DNA of 64,000 nucleotides from Amaranthus tricolor. Taxonomy: Eukaryota; Streptophyta; Magnoliopsida; Caryophyllales; Amaranthaceae. Shown piece by piece: positions 7,142 through 20,534 of this stretch. Each line of letters opens with the position of its first letter. Within the stretch, counting starts at the first letter, position 1. A program made the position numbers and the translations under genes. The stretch lies in NCBI RefSeq assembly GCF_026212465.1, contig NC_080059.1, positions 26,055,292 through 26,119,291 of the forward strand. The letters run 5' to 3'. Under the pieces are notes generated by a model that searched no databases, was not told the DNA's origin, and saw nothing but the letters and a program-made list of their open reading frames with translations.

Positions 7142-10109
7142 CATTCTTCATTGATCATTGATCCTTGTTCATTCTTCATCGTTCATTCGTCATTGATCAT
7201 TGATCCTTGTTCATTCTTCATCGTTCATTCGTCATTGACCATTACTCCTTGTTCATTCTTCATCGTTCATTCTTCATTGATCATTGATCCTTGTTCATTC
7301 TTCATTGATCATTGATCCTTGTTCATTCTTCATCGTTCATTCGTCATTGATCATTGATCCTTGTTCATTCTTCATCGTTCATTCGTAATTGATCATTGAT
7401 CCTTGTTCATTCTTCATCGTTCATTCATCATTGACCATTAATCCTTGTTCATTCTTCATCGTTCATTCTTCATTGATCATTGATCCTTGTTCATTCTTCA
7501 TCGTTCATTCGTCATTGACCATTAATCCTTGTTCATTCTTCATCGTTCATTCTTCATTGATCATTGATCCTTGTTCATTCTTCATTGATCATTGATCCTT
7601 GTTCATTCTTCATCGTTCATTCGTCATTGATCATTGATCCTTGTTCATTCTTCATCGTTCATTCGTCATTGATCATTGATCCTTGTTCATTCTTCATCGT
7701 TCATTCGTCATTGACCATTACTCCTTGTTCATTCTTCATCGTTCATTCTTCATTGATCATTGATCCTTGTTCATTCTTCATCGTTCATTCGTCATTGATC
7801 ATTGATCCTTGTTCATTCTTCATCGTTCATTCTTCATTGATCATTGATCCTTGTTCATTCTTCATCGTTCATTCGTCATTGATCATTGATCCTTGTTCAT
7901 TCTTCATCGTTCATTCGTCATTGACCATTACTCCTTGTTCATTCTTCATCGTTCATTCTTCATTGATCATTGATCCTTGTTCATTCTTCATCGTTCATTC
8001 TTCATTGACCATTAATCCTTGTTCATTCTTCATCGATCATTCTTCATTGATCATTGTTCCTAGTTCATTCTTCATCGTTCATTCTTCATTGATCATTGAT
8101 CCTTGTTCATTCTTCATCGTTCATTCTTCATTGATCATTGATCCTTGTTCATTGTTCATCGTTCATTCGTCATTGATCATTGATCCTTGTTCATTCTTCA
8201 TCGTTCATTCGTCATTGACCATTACTCCTTGTTCATTCTTCATCATTCATTCTTCATTGATCATTGATCCTTGTTCATTCTTCATCGTTCATTCGTCATT
8301 GATCATTGATCCTTGTTCATTCTTCATCGTTCATTCGTCATTGACCATTACTCCTTGTTCATTCTTCATCGTTCATTCTTCATTGATCATTGATCCTTGT
8401 TCATTCTTCATCGTTCATTCGTCATTGATCATTGATCATTATTCATTCTTCATCGTTCATTTTTCATTTATCATTGATCCTTGTTCATTCTTCATCGTTC
8501 ATTCTTCATTGATCATTGATCCTTGTTCATTCTTCATCGTTCATTCGTCATTGACCATTAATCCTTGTTCATTCTTCATCGTTCATTCTTCTTTGATCAT
8601 TGATCCTTTTTCATTCTTCATTGATCATTGATCCTTGTTCATTCTTCATCGTTCATTCGTCATTGATCATTGATCCTTGTTCATTCTTCATCGTTCATTC
8701 TTCATTGATCATTGATCCTTGTTCATTCTTCATCGTTCATTCGTCATTGATCATTGATCCTTGTTCATTCTTCATCGTTCATTCGTCATTGACCATTACT
8801 CCTTGTTCATTCTTCATCGTTCATTCTTCATTGATCATTGATCCTTGTTCATTCTTCATTGATCATTGATCCTTGTTCATTCTTCATCGTTCATTCGTCA
8901 TTGATCATTGATCCTTGTTCATTCTTCATCGTTCATTCGTAATTGATCATTGATCCTTGTTCATTCTTCATCGTTCATTCATCATTGACCATTAATCCTT
9001 GTTCATTCTTCATCGTTCATTCTTCATTGATCATTGATCCTTGTTCATTCTTCATCGTTCATTCGTCATTGACCATTAATCCTTGTTCATTCTTCATCGT
9101 TCATTCTTCATTGATCATTGATCCTTGTTCATTCTTCATTGATCATTGATCCTTGTTCATTCTTCATCGTTCATTCGTCATTGATCATTGATCCTTGTTC
9201 ATTCTTCATCGTTCATTCGTCATTGATCATTGATCCTTGTTCATTCTTCATCGTTCATTCGTCATTGACCATTACTCCTTGTTCATTCTTCATCGTTCAT
9301 TCTTCATTGATCATTGATCCTTGTTCATTCTTCATCGTTCATTCGTCATTGATCATTGATCCTTATTCATTCTTCATCGTTCATTTTTCATTTATCATTG
9401 ATCCTTGTTCATTCTTCATCGTTCATTCTTCATTGATCATTGATCGTTGTTCATTCTTCATCGTTCATTCGTCATTGACCATTACTCCTTGTTCATTCTT
9501 CATCGTTCATTCTTCATTGATCATTGATCCTTGTTCATTCTTCATCGTTCATTCTTCTTTGATCATTGATCCTTCTTCATTCTTCATTGATCATTGATCC
9601 TTGTTCATTCTTCATCATTCATTCTTCATTGACCATTGATCCTTGTTCATTCTTCATCGTTCATTCTTCATTGACCATTAATCCTTGTTCATTCTTCATC
9701 GATCATTCTTCATTGATCATTGTTCCTAGTTCATTCTTCATCGTTCATTCTTCATTGATCATTGATCCTTGTTCATTCTTCATCGTTCATTCTTCATTGA
9801 TCATTGATCCTTGTTCATTGTTCATCGTTCATTCGTCATTGATCATTGATCCTTGTTCATTCTTCATCGTTCATTCGTCATTGACCATTACTCCTTGTTC
9901 ATTCTTCATCGTTCATTCTTCATTGATCATTGATCCTTGTTCATTCTTCATCGTTCATTCGTCATTGACCATTAATCCTTGTTCATTCTTCATCGTTCAT
10001 TCTTCTTTGATCATTGATCCTTGTTCATTCTTCATTGATCATTGATCCTTGTTCATTCTTCATCGTTCATTCGTCATTGATCATTGATCCTTGTTCATTC
10101 TTCATCGTT
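7142..10109 (+). repeat. 2968-bp higher-order repeat, copy 2 (uninterrupted)
   Basis: Same variant order as 1-7141 without E1. The similarity continues past 10109 to about 10.78 kb, where the third copy diverges (a CTTATTC B-module variant appears). It overlaps the start of the 5796-bp repeat domain, showing that one segment took part in duplications of two different lengths. Confidence 0.85.
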
Positions 10110-13100
10110 CATTCTTCATTGATCATTGATCCTTGTTCATTCTTCATCGTTCATTCGTCATTGATCATTGATCCTTGTTCATTCTTCATCGTTCATTCGT
10201 CATTGACCATTACTCCTTGTTCATTCTTCATCGTTCATTCTTCATTGATCATTGATCCTTGTTCATTCTTCATTGATCATTGATCCTTGTTCATTCTTCA
10301 TCGTTCATTCGTCATTGATCATTGATCCTTGTTCATTCTTCATCGTTCATTCGTAATTGATCATTGATCCTTGTTCATTCTTCATCGTTCATTCATCATT
10401 GACCATTAATCCTTGTTCATTCTTCATCGTTCATTCTTCATTGATCATTGATCCTTGTTCATTCTTCATCGTTCATTCGTCATTGACCATTAATCCTTGT
10501 TCATTCTTCATCGTTCATTCTTCATTGATCATTGATCCTTGTTCATTCTTCATTGATCATTGATCCTTGTTCATTCTTCATCGTTCATTCGTCATTGATC
10601 ATTGATCCTTGTTCATTCTTCATCGTTCATTCGTCATTGATCATTGATCCTTGTTCATTCTTCATCGTTCATTCGTCATTGACCATTACTCCTTGTTCAT
10701 TCTTCATCGTTCATTCTTCATTGATCATTGATCCTTGTTCATTCTTCATCGTTCATTCGTCATTGATCATTGATCCTTATTCATTCTTCATTGTTCATTT
10801 TTCATTTATCATTGATCCTTGTTCATTCTTCATCGTTCATTCTTCATTGATCATTGATCGTTGTTCATTCTTCATCGTTCATTCGTCATTGACCATTACT
10901 CCTTGTTCATTCTTCATCGTTCATTCTTCATTGATCATTGATCCTTGTTCATTCTTCATCGTTCATTCTTCTTTGATCATTGATCCTTCTTCATTCTTCA
11001 TTGATCATTGATCCTTGTTCATTCTTCATCATTCATTCTTCATTGACCATTGATCCTTGTTCATTCTTCATCGTTCATTCTTCATTGACCATTAATCCTT
11101 GTTCATTCTTCATCGATCATTCTTCATTGATCATTGTTCCTAGTTCATTCTTCATCGTTCATTCTTCATTGATCATTGATCCTTGTTCATTCTTCATCGT
11201 TCATTCTTCATTGATCATTGATCCTTGTTCATTGTTCATCGTTCATTCGTCATTGATCATTGATCCTTGTTCATTCTTCATCGTTCATTCGTCATTGACC
11301 ATTACTCCTTGTTCATTCTTCATCGTTCATTCTTCATTGATCATTGATCCTTGTTCATTCTTCATCGTTCATTCGTCATTGACCATTAATCCTTGTTCAT
11401 TCTTCATCGTTCATTCTTCATTGATCATTGAACCTTGTTCATTCTTCATCGTTCATTCTTCTTTGATCATTGATCCTTGTTCATTCTTCATTGATCATTG
11501 ATCCTTGTTCATTCTTCATCGTTCATTCGTCATTGATCATTGATCATTATTCATTCTTCATCGTTCATTTTTCATTTATCATTGATCCTTGTTCATTCTT
11601 CATCGTTCATTCTTCATTGATCATTGATCCTTGTTCATTCTTCATCGTTCATTCGTCATTGACCATTAATCCTTGTTCATTCTTCATCGTTCATTCTTCA
11701 TTGATCATTGATCCTTGTTCATTCTTCATCGTTCATTCGTCATTGACCATTAATCCTTGTTCATTCTTCATCGTTCATTCTTCATTGATCATTGAACCTT
11801 GTTCATTCTTCATCGTTCATTCTTCATTGACCATTAATCCTTGTTCATTCTTCATCGATCATTCTTCATTGATCATTGATCCTTGTTCATTCTTCATCGT
11901 TCATTCGTCATTGACCATTAATCCTTGTTCATTCTTCATCGTTCATTCTTCATTGATCATTGATCCTTGTTCATTCTTCATCGTTCATTCGTCATTGATC
12001 ATTGATCCTTGTTCATTCTTCATCGTTCATTCGTCATTGACCATTACTCCTTGTTCATTCTTCATCGTTCATTCTTCATTGATCATTGATCCTTGTTCAT
12101 TCTTCATCGTTCATTCTTCTTTGATCATTGATCCTTGTTCATTCTTCATTGATCATTGATCCTTGTTCATTCTTCATCGTTCATTCTTCATTGACCATTA
12201 ATCCTTGTTCATTCTTCATCGATCATTCTTCATTGATCATTGTTCCTTGTTCATTCTTCATCGTTCATTCTTCATTGATCATTGATCCTTGTTCATTCTT
12301 CATTGTTCATTCTTCATTGATCATTGATCCTTGTTCATTCTTCATCGTTCATTCGTCATTGATCATTGATCCTTGTTCATTCTTCATCGTTCATTCGTCA
12401 TTGACCATTACTCCTTGTTCATTCTTCATCGTTCATTCTTCATTGATCATTGATCCTTGTTCATTCTTCATCGTTCATTCGTCATTGATCATTGATCCTT
12501 ATTCATTCTTCATCGTTCATTTTTCATTTATCATTGATCCTTGTTCATTCTTCATCGTTCATTCTTCATTGATCATTGATCGTTGTTCATTCTTCATCGT
12601 TCATTCGTCATTGACCATTACTCCTTGTTCATTCTTCATCGTTCATTCTTCATTGATCATTGATCCTTGTTCATTCTTCATCGTTCATTCTTCGTTGATC
12701 ATTGATCCTTGTTCATTCTTCATTGATCATTGATCCTTGTTCATTCTTCATCGTTCATTCGTCATTGATCATTGATCCTTGTTCATTCTTCATCGTTCAT
12801 TCTTCATTGATCATTGATCCTTGTTCATTCTTCATCGTTCATTCGTCATTGATCATTGATCCTTGTTCATTCTTCATCGTTCATTCGTCATTGACCATTA
12901 CTCCTTGTTCATTCTTCATCGTTCATTCTTCATTGATCATTGATCCTTGTTCATTCTTCATCGTTCATTCGTCATTGATCATTGATCCTTGTTCATTCTT
13001 CATCGTTCATTCGTCATTGACCATTACTCCTTGTTCATTCTTCATCGTTCATTCTTCATTGATCATTGATCCTTGTTCATTCTTCATCGTTCATTCTTCA

Positions 13101-14738
13101 TTGACCATTAATCCTTGTTCATTCTTCATCGATCATTCTTCATTGATCATTGTTCCTTGTTCATTCTTCATCGTTCATTCTTCATTGATCATTGATCCTT
13201 GTTCATTCTTCATTGTTCATTCTTCATTGATCATTGATCCTTGTTCATTCTTCATCGTTCATTCGTCATTGATCATTGATCCTTGTTCATTCTTCATCGT
13301 TCATTCGTCATTGACCATTACTCCTTGTTCATTCTTCATCGTTCATTCTTCATTGATCATTGATCCTTGTTCATTCTTCATCGTTCATTCGTCATTGATC
13401 ATTGATCCTTATTCATTCTTCATCGTTCATTTTTCATTTATCATTGATCCTTGTTCATTCTTCATCGTTCATTCTTCATTGATCATTGATCGTTGTTCAT
13501 TCTTCATCGTTCATTCGTCATTGACCATTACTCCTTGTTCATTCTTCATCGTTCATTCTTCATTGATCATTGATCCTTGTTCATTCTTCATCGTTCATTC
13601 TTCGTTGATCATTGATCCTTGTTCATTCTTCATTGATCATTGATCCTTGTTCATTCTTCATCGTTCATTCGTCATTGATCATTGATCCTTGTTCATTCTT
13701 CATCGTTCATTCGTCATTGACCATTACTCCTTGTTCATTCTTCATCGTTCATTCTTCATTGATCATTGATCCTTGTTCATTCTTCATCGTTCATTCTTCA
13801 TTGACCATTAATCCTTGTTCATTCTTCATCGATCATTCTTCATTGATCATTGTTCCTAGTTCATTCTTCATCGTTCATTCTTCATTGATCATTGATCCTT
13901 GTTCATTCTTCATCGTTCATTCTTCATTGATCATTGATCCTTGTTCATTGTTCATCGTTCATTCGTCATTGATCATTGATCCTTGTTCATTCTTCATCGT
14001 TCATTCGTCATTGACCATTACTCCTTGTTCATTCTTCATCATTCATTCTTCATTGATCATTGATCCTTGTTCATTCTTCATCGTTCATTCGTCATTGATC
14101 ATTGATCCTTGTTCATTCTTCATCGTTCATTCGTCATTGACCATTACTCCTTGTTCATTCTTCATCGTTCATTCTTCATTGATCATTGATCCTTGTTCAT
14201 TCTTCATCGTTCATTCGTCATTGATCATTGATCATTATTCATTCTTCATCGTTCATTTTTCATTTATCATTGATCCTTGTTCATTCTTCATCGTTCATTC
14301 TTCATTGATCATTGATCCTTGTTCATTCTTCATCGTTCATTCGTCATTGACCATTAATCCTTGTTCATTCTTCATCGTTCATTCTTCTTTGATCATTGAT
14401 CCTTTTTCATTCTTCATTGATCATTGATCCTTGTTCATTCTTCATCGTTCATTCGTCATTGATCATTGATCCTTGTTCATTCTTCATCGTTCATTCTTCA
14501 TTGATCATTGATCCTTGTTCATTCTTCATCGTTCATTCGTCATTGATCATTGATCCTTGTTCATTCTTCATCGTTCATTCGTCATTGACCATTACTCCTT
14601 GTTCATTCTTCATCGTTCATTCTTCATTGATCATTGATCCTTGTTCATTCTTCATTGATCATTGATCCTTGTTCATTCTTCATCGTTCATTCGTCATTGA
14701 TCATTGATCCTTGTTCATTCTTCATCGTTCATTCGTAA
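8943..14738 (+). repeat. 5796-bp higher-order repeat, copy 1
   Basis: 5796 bp is 138 x 42, though the block mixes 42- and 28-bp units. Every 28-bp unit and variant unit seen here recurs 5796 bp downstream; for example the GTAATTGATC junctions at 8938 and 10352 recur at 14734 and 16148. Phase is arbitrary. Confidence 0.88.
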
Positions 14739-17700
14739 TTGATCATTGATCCTTGTTCATTCTTCATCGTTCATTCATCATTGACCATTAATCCTTGTTC
14801 ATTCTTCATCGTTCATTCTTCATTGATCATTGATCCTTGTTCATTCTTCATCGTTCATTCGTCATTGACCATTAATCCTTGTTCATTCTTCATCGTTCAT
14901 TCTTCATTGATCATTGATCCTTGTTCATTCTTCATTGATCATTGATCCTTGTTCATTCTTCATCGTTCATTCGTCATTGATCATTGATCCTTGTTCATTC
15001 TTCATCGTTCATTCGTCATTGATCATTGATCCTTGTTCATTCTTCATCGTTCATTCGTCATTGACCATTACTCCTTGTTCATTCTTCATCGTTCATTCTT
15101 CATTGATCATTGATCCTTGTTCATTCTTCATCGTTCATTCGTCATTGATCATTGATCCTTATTCATTCTTCATCGTTCATTTTTCATTTATCATTGATCC
15201 TTGTTCATTCTTCATCGTTCATTCTTCATTGATCATTGATCGTTGTTCATTCTTCATCGTTCATTCGTCATTGACCATTACTCCTTGTTCATTCTTCATC
15301 GTTCATTCTTCATTGATCATTGATCCTTGTTCATTCTTCATCGTTCATTCTTCTTTGATCATTGATCCTTCTTCATTCTTCATTGATCATTGATCCTTGT
15401 TCATTCTTCATCATTCATTCTTCATTGACCATTGATCCTTGTTCATTCTTCATCGTTCATTCTTCATTGACCATTAATCCTTGTTCATTCTTCATCGATC
15501 ATTCTTCATTGATCATTGTTCCTAGTTCATTCTTCATCGTTCATTCTTCATTGATCATTGATCCTTGTTCATTCTTCATCGTTCATTCTTCATTGATCAT
15601 TGATCCTTGTTCATTGTTCATCGTTCATTCGTCATTGATCATTGATCCTTGTTCATTCTTCATCGTTCATTCGTCATTGACCATTACTCCTTGTTCATTC
15701 TTCATCGTTCATTCTTCATTGATCATTGATCCTTGTTCATTCTTCATCGTTCATTCGTCATTGACCATTAATCCTTGTTCATTCTTCATCGTTCATTCTT
15801 CTTTGATCATTGATCCTTGTTCATTCTTCATTGATCATTGATCCTTGTTCATTCTTCATCGTTCATTCGTCATTGATCATTGATCCTTGTTCATTCTTCA
15901 TCGTTCATTCTTCATTGATCATTGATCCTTGTTCATTCTTCATCGTTCATTCGTCATTGATCATTGATCCTTGTTCATTCTTCATCGTTCATTCGTCATT
16001 GACCATTACTCCTTGTTCATTCTTCATCGTTCATTCTTCATTGATCATTGATCCTTGTTCATTCTTCATTGATCATTGATCCTTGTTCATTCTTCATCGT
16101 TCATTCGTCATTGATCATTGATCCTTGTTCATTCTTCATCGTTCATTCGTAATTGATCATTGATCCTTGTTCATTCTTCATCGTTCATTCATCATTGACC
16201 ATTAATCCTTGTTCATTCTTCATCGTTCATTCTTCATTGATCATTGATCCTTGTTCATTCTTCATCGTTCATTCGTCATTGACCATTAATCCTTGTTCAT
16301 TCTTCATCGTTCATTCTTCATTGATCATTGATCCTTGTTCATTCTTCATTGATCATTGATCCTTGTTCATTCTTCATCGTTCATTCGTCATTGATCATTG
16401 ATCCTTGTTCATTCTTCATCGTTCATTCGTCATTGATCATTGATCCTTGTTCATTCTTCATCGTTCATTCGTCATTGACCATTACTCCTTGTTCATTCTT
16501 CATCGTTCATTCTTCATTGATCATTGATCCTTGTTCATTCTTCATCGTTCATTCGTCATTGATCATTGATCCTTATTCATTCTTCATTGTTCATTTTTCA
16601 TTTATCATTGATCCTTGTTCATTCTTCATCGTTCATTCTTCATTGATCATTGATCGTTGTTCATTCTTCATCGTTCATTCGTCATTGACCATTACTCCTT
16701 GTTCATTCTTCATCGTTCATTCTTCATTGATCATTGATCCTTGTTCATTCTTCATCGTTCATTCTTCTTTGATCATTGATCCTTCTTCATTCTTCATTGA
16801 TCATTGATCCTTGTTCATTCTTCATCATTCATTCTTCATTGACCATTGATCCTTGTTCATTCTTCATCGTTCATTCTTCATTGACCATTAATCCTTGTTC
16901 ATTCTTCATCGATCATTCTTCATTGATCATTGTTCCTAGTTCATTCTTCATCGTTCATTCTTCATTGATCATTGATCCTTGTTCATTCTTCATCGTTCAT
17001 TCTTCATTGATCATTGATCCTTGTTCATTGTTCATCGTTCATTCGTCATTGATCATTGATCCTTGTTCATTCTTCATCGTTCATTCGTCATTGACCATTA
17101 CTCCTTGTTCATTCTTCATCGTTCATTCTTCATTGATCATTGATCCTTGTTCATTCTTCATCGTTCATTCGTCATTGACCATTAATCCTTGTTCATTCTT
17201 CATCGTTCATTCTTCATTGATCATTGAACCTTGTTCATTCTTCATCGTTCATTCTTCTTTGATCATTGATCCTTGTTCATTCTTCATTGATCATTGATCC
17301 TTGTTCATTCTTCATCGTTCATTCGTCATTGATCATTGATCATTATTCATTCTTCATCGTTCATTTTTCATTTATCATTGATCCTTGTTCATTCTTCATC
17401 GTTCATTCTTCATTGATCATTGATCCTTGTTCATTCTTCATCGTTCATTCGTCATTGACCATTAATCCTTGTTCATTCTTCATCGTTCATTCTTCATTGA
17501 TCATTGATCCTTGTTCATTCTTCATCGTTCATTCGTCATTGACCATTAATCCTTGTTCATTCTTCATCGTTCATTCTTCATTGATCATTGAACCTTGTTC
17601 ATTCTTCATCGTTCATTCTTCATTGACCATTAATCCTTGTTCATTCTTCATCGATCATTCTTCATTGATCATTGATCCTTGTTCATTCTTCATCGTTCAT

Positions 17701-20534
17701 TCGTCATTGACCATTAATCCTTGTTCATTCTTCATCGTTCATTCTTCATTGATCATTGATCCTTGTTCATTCTTCATCGTTCATTCGTCATTGATCATTG
17801 ATCCTTGTTCATTCTTCATCGTTCATTCGTCATTGACCATTACTCCTTGTTCATTCTTCATCGTTCATTCTTCATTGATCATTGATCCTTGTTCATTCTT
17901 CATCGTTCATTCTTCTTTGATCATTGATCCTTGTTCATTCTTCATTGATCATTGATCCTTGTTCATTCTTCATCGTTCATTCTTCATTGACCATTAATCC
18001 TTGTTCATTCTTCATCGATCATTCTTCATTGATCATTGTTCCTTGTTCATTCTTCATCGTTCATTCTTCATTGATCATTGATCCTTGTTCATTCTTCATT
18101 GTTCATTCTTCATTGATCATTGATCCTTGTTCATTCTTCATCGTTCATTCGTCATTGATCATTGATCCTTGTTCATTCTTCATCGTTCATTCGTCATTGA
18201 CCATTACTCCTTGTTCATTCTTCATCGTTCATTCTTCATTGATCATTGATCCTTGTTCATTCTTCATCGTTCATTCGTCATTGATCATTGATCCTTATTC
18301 ATTCTTCATCGTTCATTTTTCATTTATCATTGATCCTTGTTCATTCTTCATCGTTCATTCTTCATTGATCATTGATCGTTGTTCATTCTTCATCGTTCAT
18401 TCGTCATTGACCATTACTCCTTGTTCATTCTTCATCGTTCATTCTTCATTGATCATTGATCCTTGTTCATTCTTCATCGTTCATTCTTCGTTGATCATTG
18501 ATCCTTGTTCATTCTTCATTGATCATTGATCCTTGTTCATTCTTCATCGTTCATTCGTCATTGATCATTGATCCTTGTTCATTCTTCATCGTTCATTCTT
18601 CATTGATCATTGATCCTTGTTCATTCTTCATCGTTCATTCGTCATTGATCATTGATCCTTGTTCATTCTTCATCGTTCATTCGTCATTGACCATTACTCC
18701 TTGTTCATTCTTCATCGTTCATTCTTCATTGATCATTGATCCTTGTTCATTCTTCATCGTTCATTCGTCATTGATCATTGATCCTTGTTCATTCTTCATC
18801 GTTCATTCGTCATTGACCATTACTCCTTGTTCATTCTTCATCGTTCATTCTTCATTGATCATTGATCCTTGTTCATTCTTCATCGTTCATTCTTCATTGA
18901 CCATTAATCCTTGTTCATTCTTCATCGATCATTCTTCATTGATCATTGTTCCTTGTTCATTCTTCATCGTTCATTCTTCATTGATCATTGATCCTTGTTC
19001 ATTCTTCATTGTTCATTCTTCATTGATCATTGATCCTTGTTCATTCTTCATCGTTCATTCGTCATTGATCATTGATCCTTGTTCATTCTTCATCGTTCAT
19101 TCGTCATTGACCATTACTCCTTGTTCATTCTTCATCGTTCATTCTTCATTGATCATTGATCCTTGTTCATTCTTCATCGTTCATTCGTCATTGATCATTG
19201 ATCCTTATTCATTCTTCATCGTTCATTTTTCATTTATCATTGATCCTTGTTCATTCTTCATCGTTCATTCTTCATTGATCATTGATCGTTGTTCATTCTT
19301 CATCGTTCATTCGTCATTGACCATTACTCCTTGTTCATTCTTCATCGTTCATTCTTCATTGATCATTGATCCTTGTTCATTCTTCATCGTTCATTCTTCG
19401 TTGATCATTGATCCTTGTTCATTCTTCATTGATCATTGATCCTTGTTCATTCTTCATCGTTCATTCGTCATTGATCATTGATCCTTGTTCATTCTTCATC
19501 GTTCATTCGTCATTGACCATTACTCCTTGTTCATTCTTCATCGTTCATTCTTCATTGATCATTGATCCTTGTTCATTCTTCATCGTTCATTCTTCATTGA
19601 CCATTAATCCTTGTTCATTCTTCATCGATCATTCTTCATTGATCATTGTTCCTAGTTCATTCTTCATCGTTCATTCTTCATTGATCATTGATCCTTGTTC
19701 ATTCTTCATCGTTCATTCTTCATTGATCATTGATCCTTGTTCATTGTTCATCGTTCATTCGTCATTGATCATTGATCCTTGTTCATTCTTCATCGTTCAT
19801 TCGTCATTGACCATTACTCCTTGTTCATTCTTCATCATTCATTCTTCATTGATCATTGATCCTTGTTCATTCTTCATCGTTCATTCGTCATTGATCATTG
19901 ATCCTTGTTCATTCTTCATCGTTCATTCGTCATTGACCATTACTCCTTGTTCATTCTTCATCGTTCATTCTTCATTGATCATTGATCCTTGTTCATTCTT
20001 CATCGTTCATTCGTCATTGATCATTGATCATTATTCATTCTTCATCGTTCATTTTTCATTTATCATTGATCCTTGTTCATTCTTCATCGTTCATTCTTCA
20101 TTGATCATTGATCCTTGTTCATTCTTCATCGTTCATTCGTCATTGACCATTAATCCTTGTTCATTCTTCATCGTTCATTCTTCTTTGATCATTGATCCTT
20201 TTTCATTCTTCATTGATCATTGATCCTTGTTCATTCTTCATCGTTCATTCGTCATTGATCATTGATCCTTGTTCATTCTTCATCGTTCATTCTTCATTGA
20301 TCATTGATCCTTGTTCATTCTTCATCGTTCATTCGTCATTGATCATTGATCCTTGTTCATTCTTCATCGTTCATTCGTCATTGACCATTACTCCTTGTTC
20401 ATTCTTCATCGTTCATTCTTCATTGATCATTGATCCTTGTTCATTCTTCATTGATCATTGATCCTTGTTCATTCTTCATCGTTCATTCGTCATTGATCAT
20501 TGATCCTTGTTCATTCTTCATCGTTCATTCGTAA
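14739..20534 (+). repeat. 5796-bp higher-order repeat, copy 2
   Basis: Matches copy 1 and copy 3 in the order and length of all sub-blocks between 28-bp units. Shared rare variants, such as CATTGTTCATTTTTC near 10790, 16586 and 22382, support descent by duplication rather than convergence. Confidence 0.88.
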
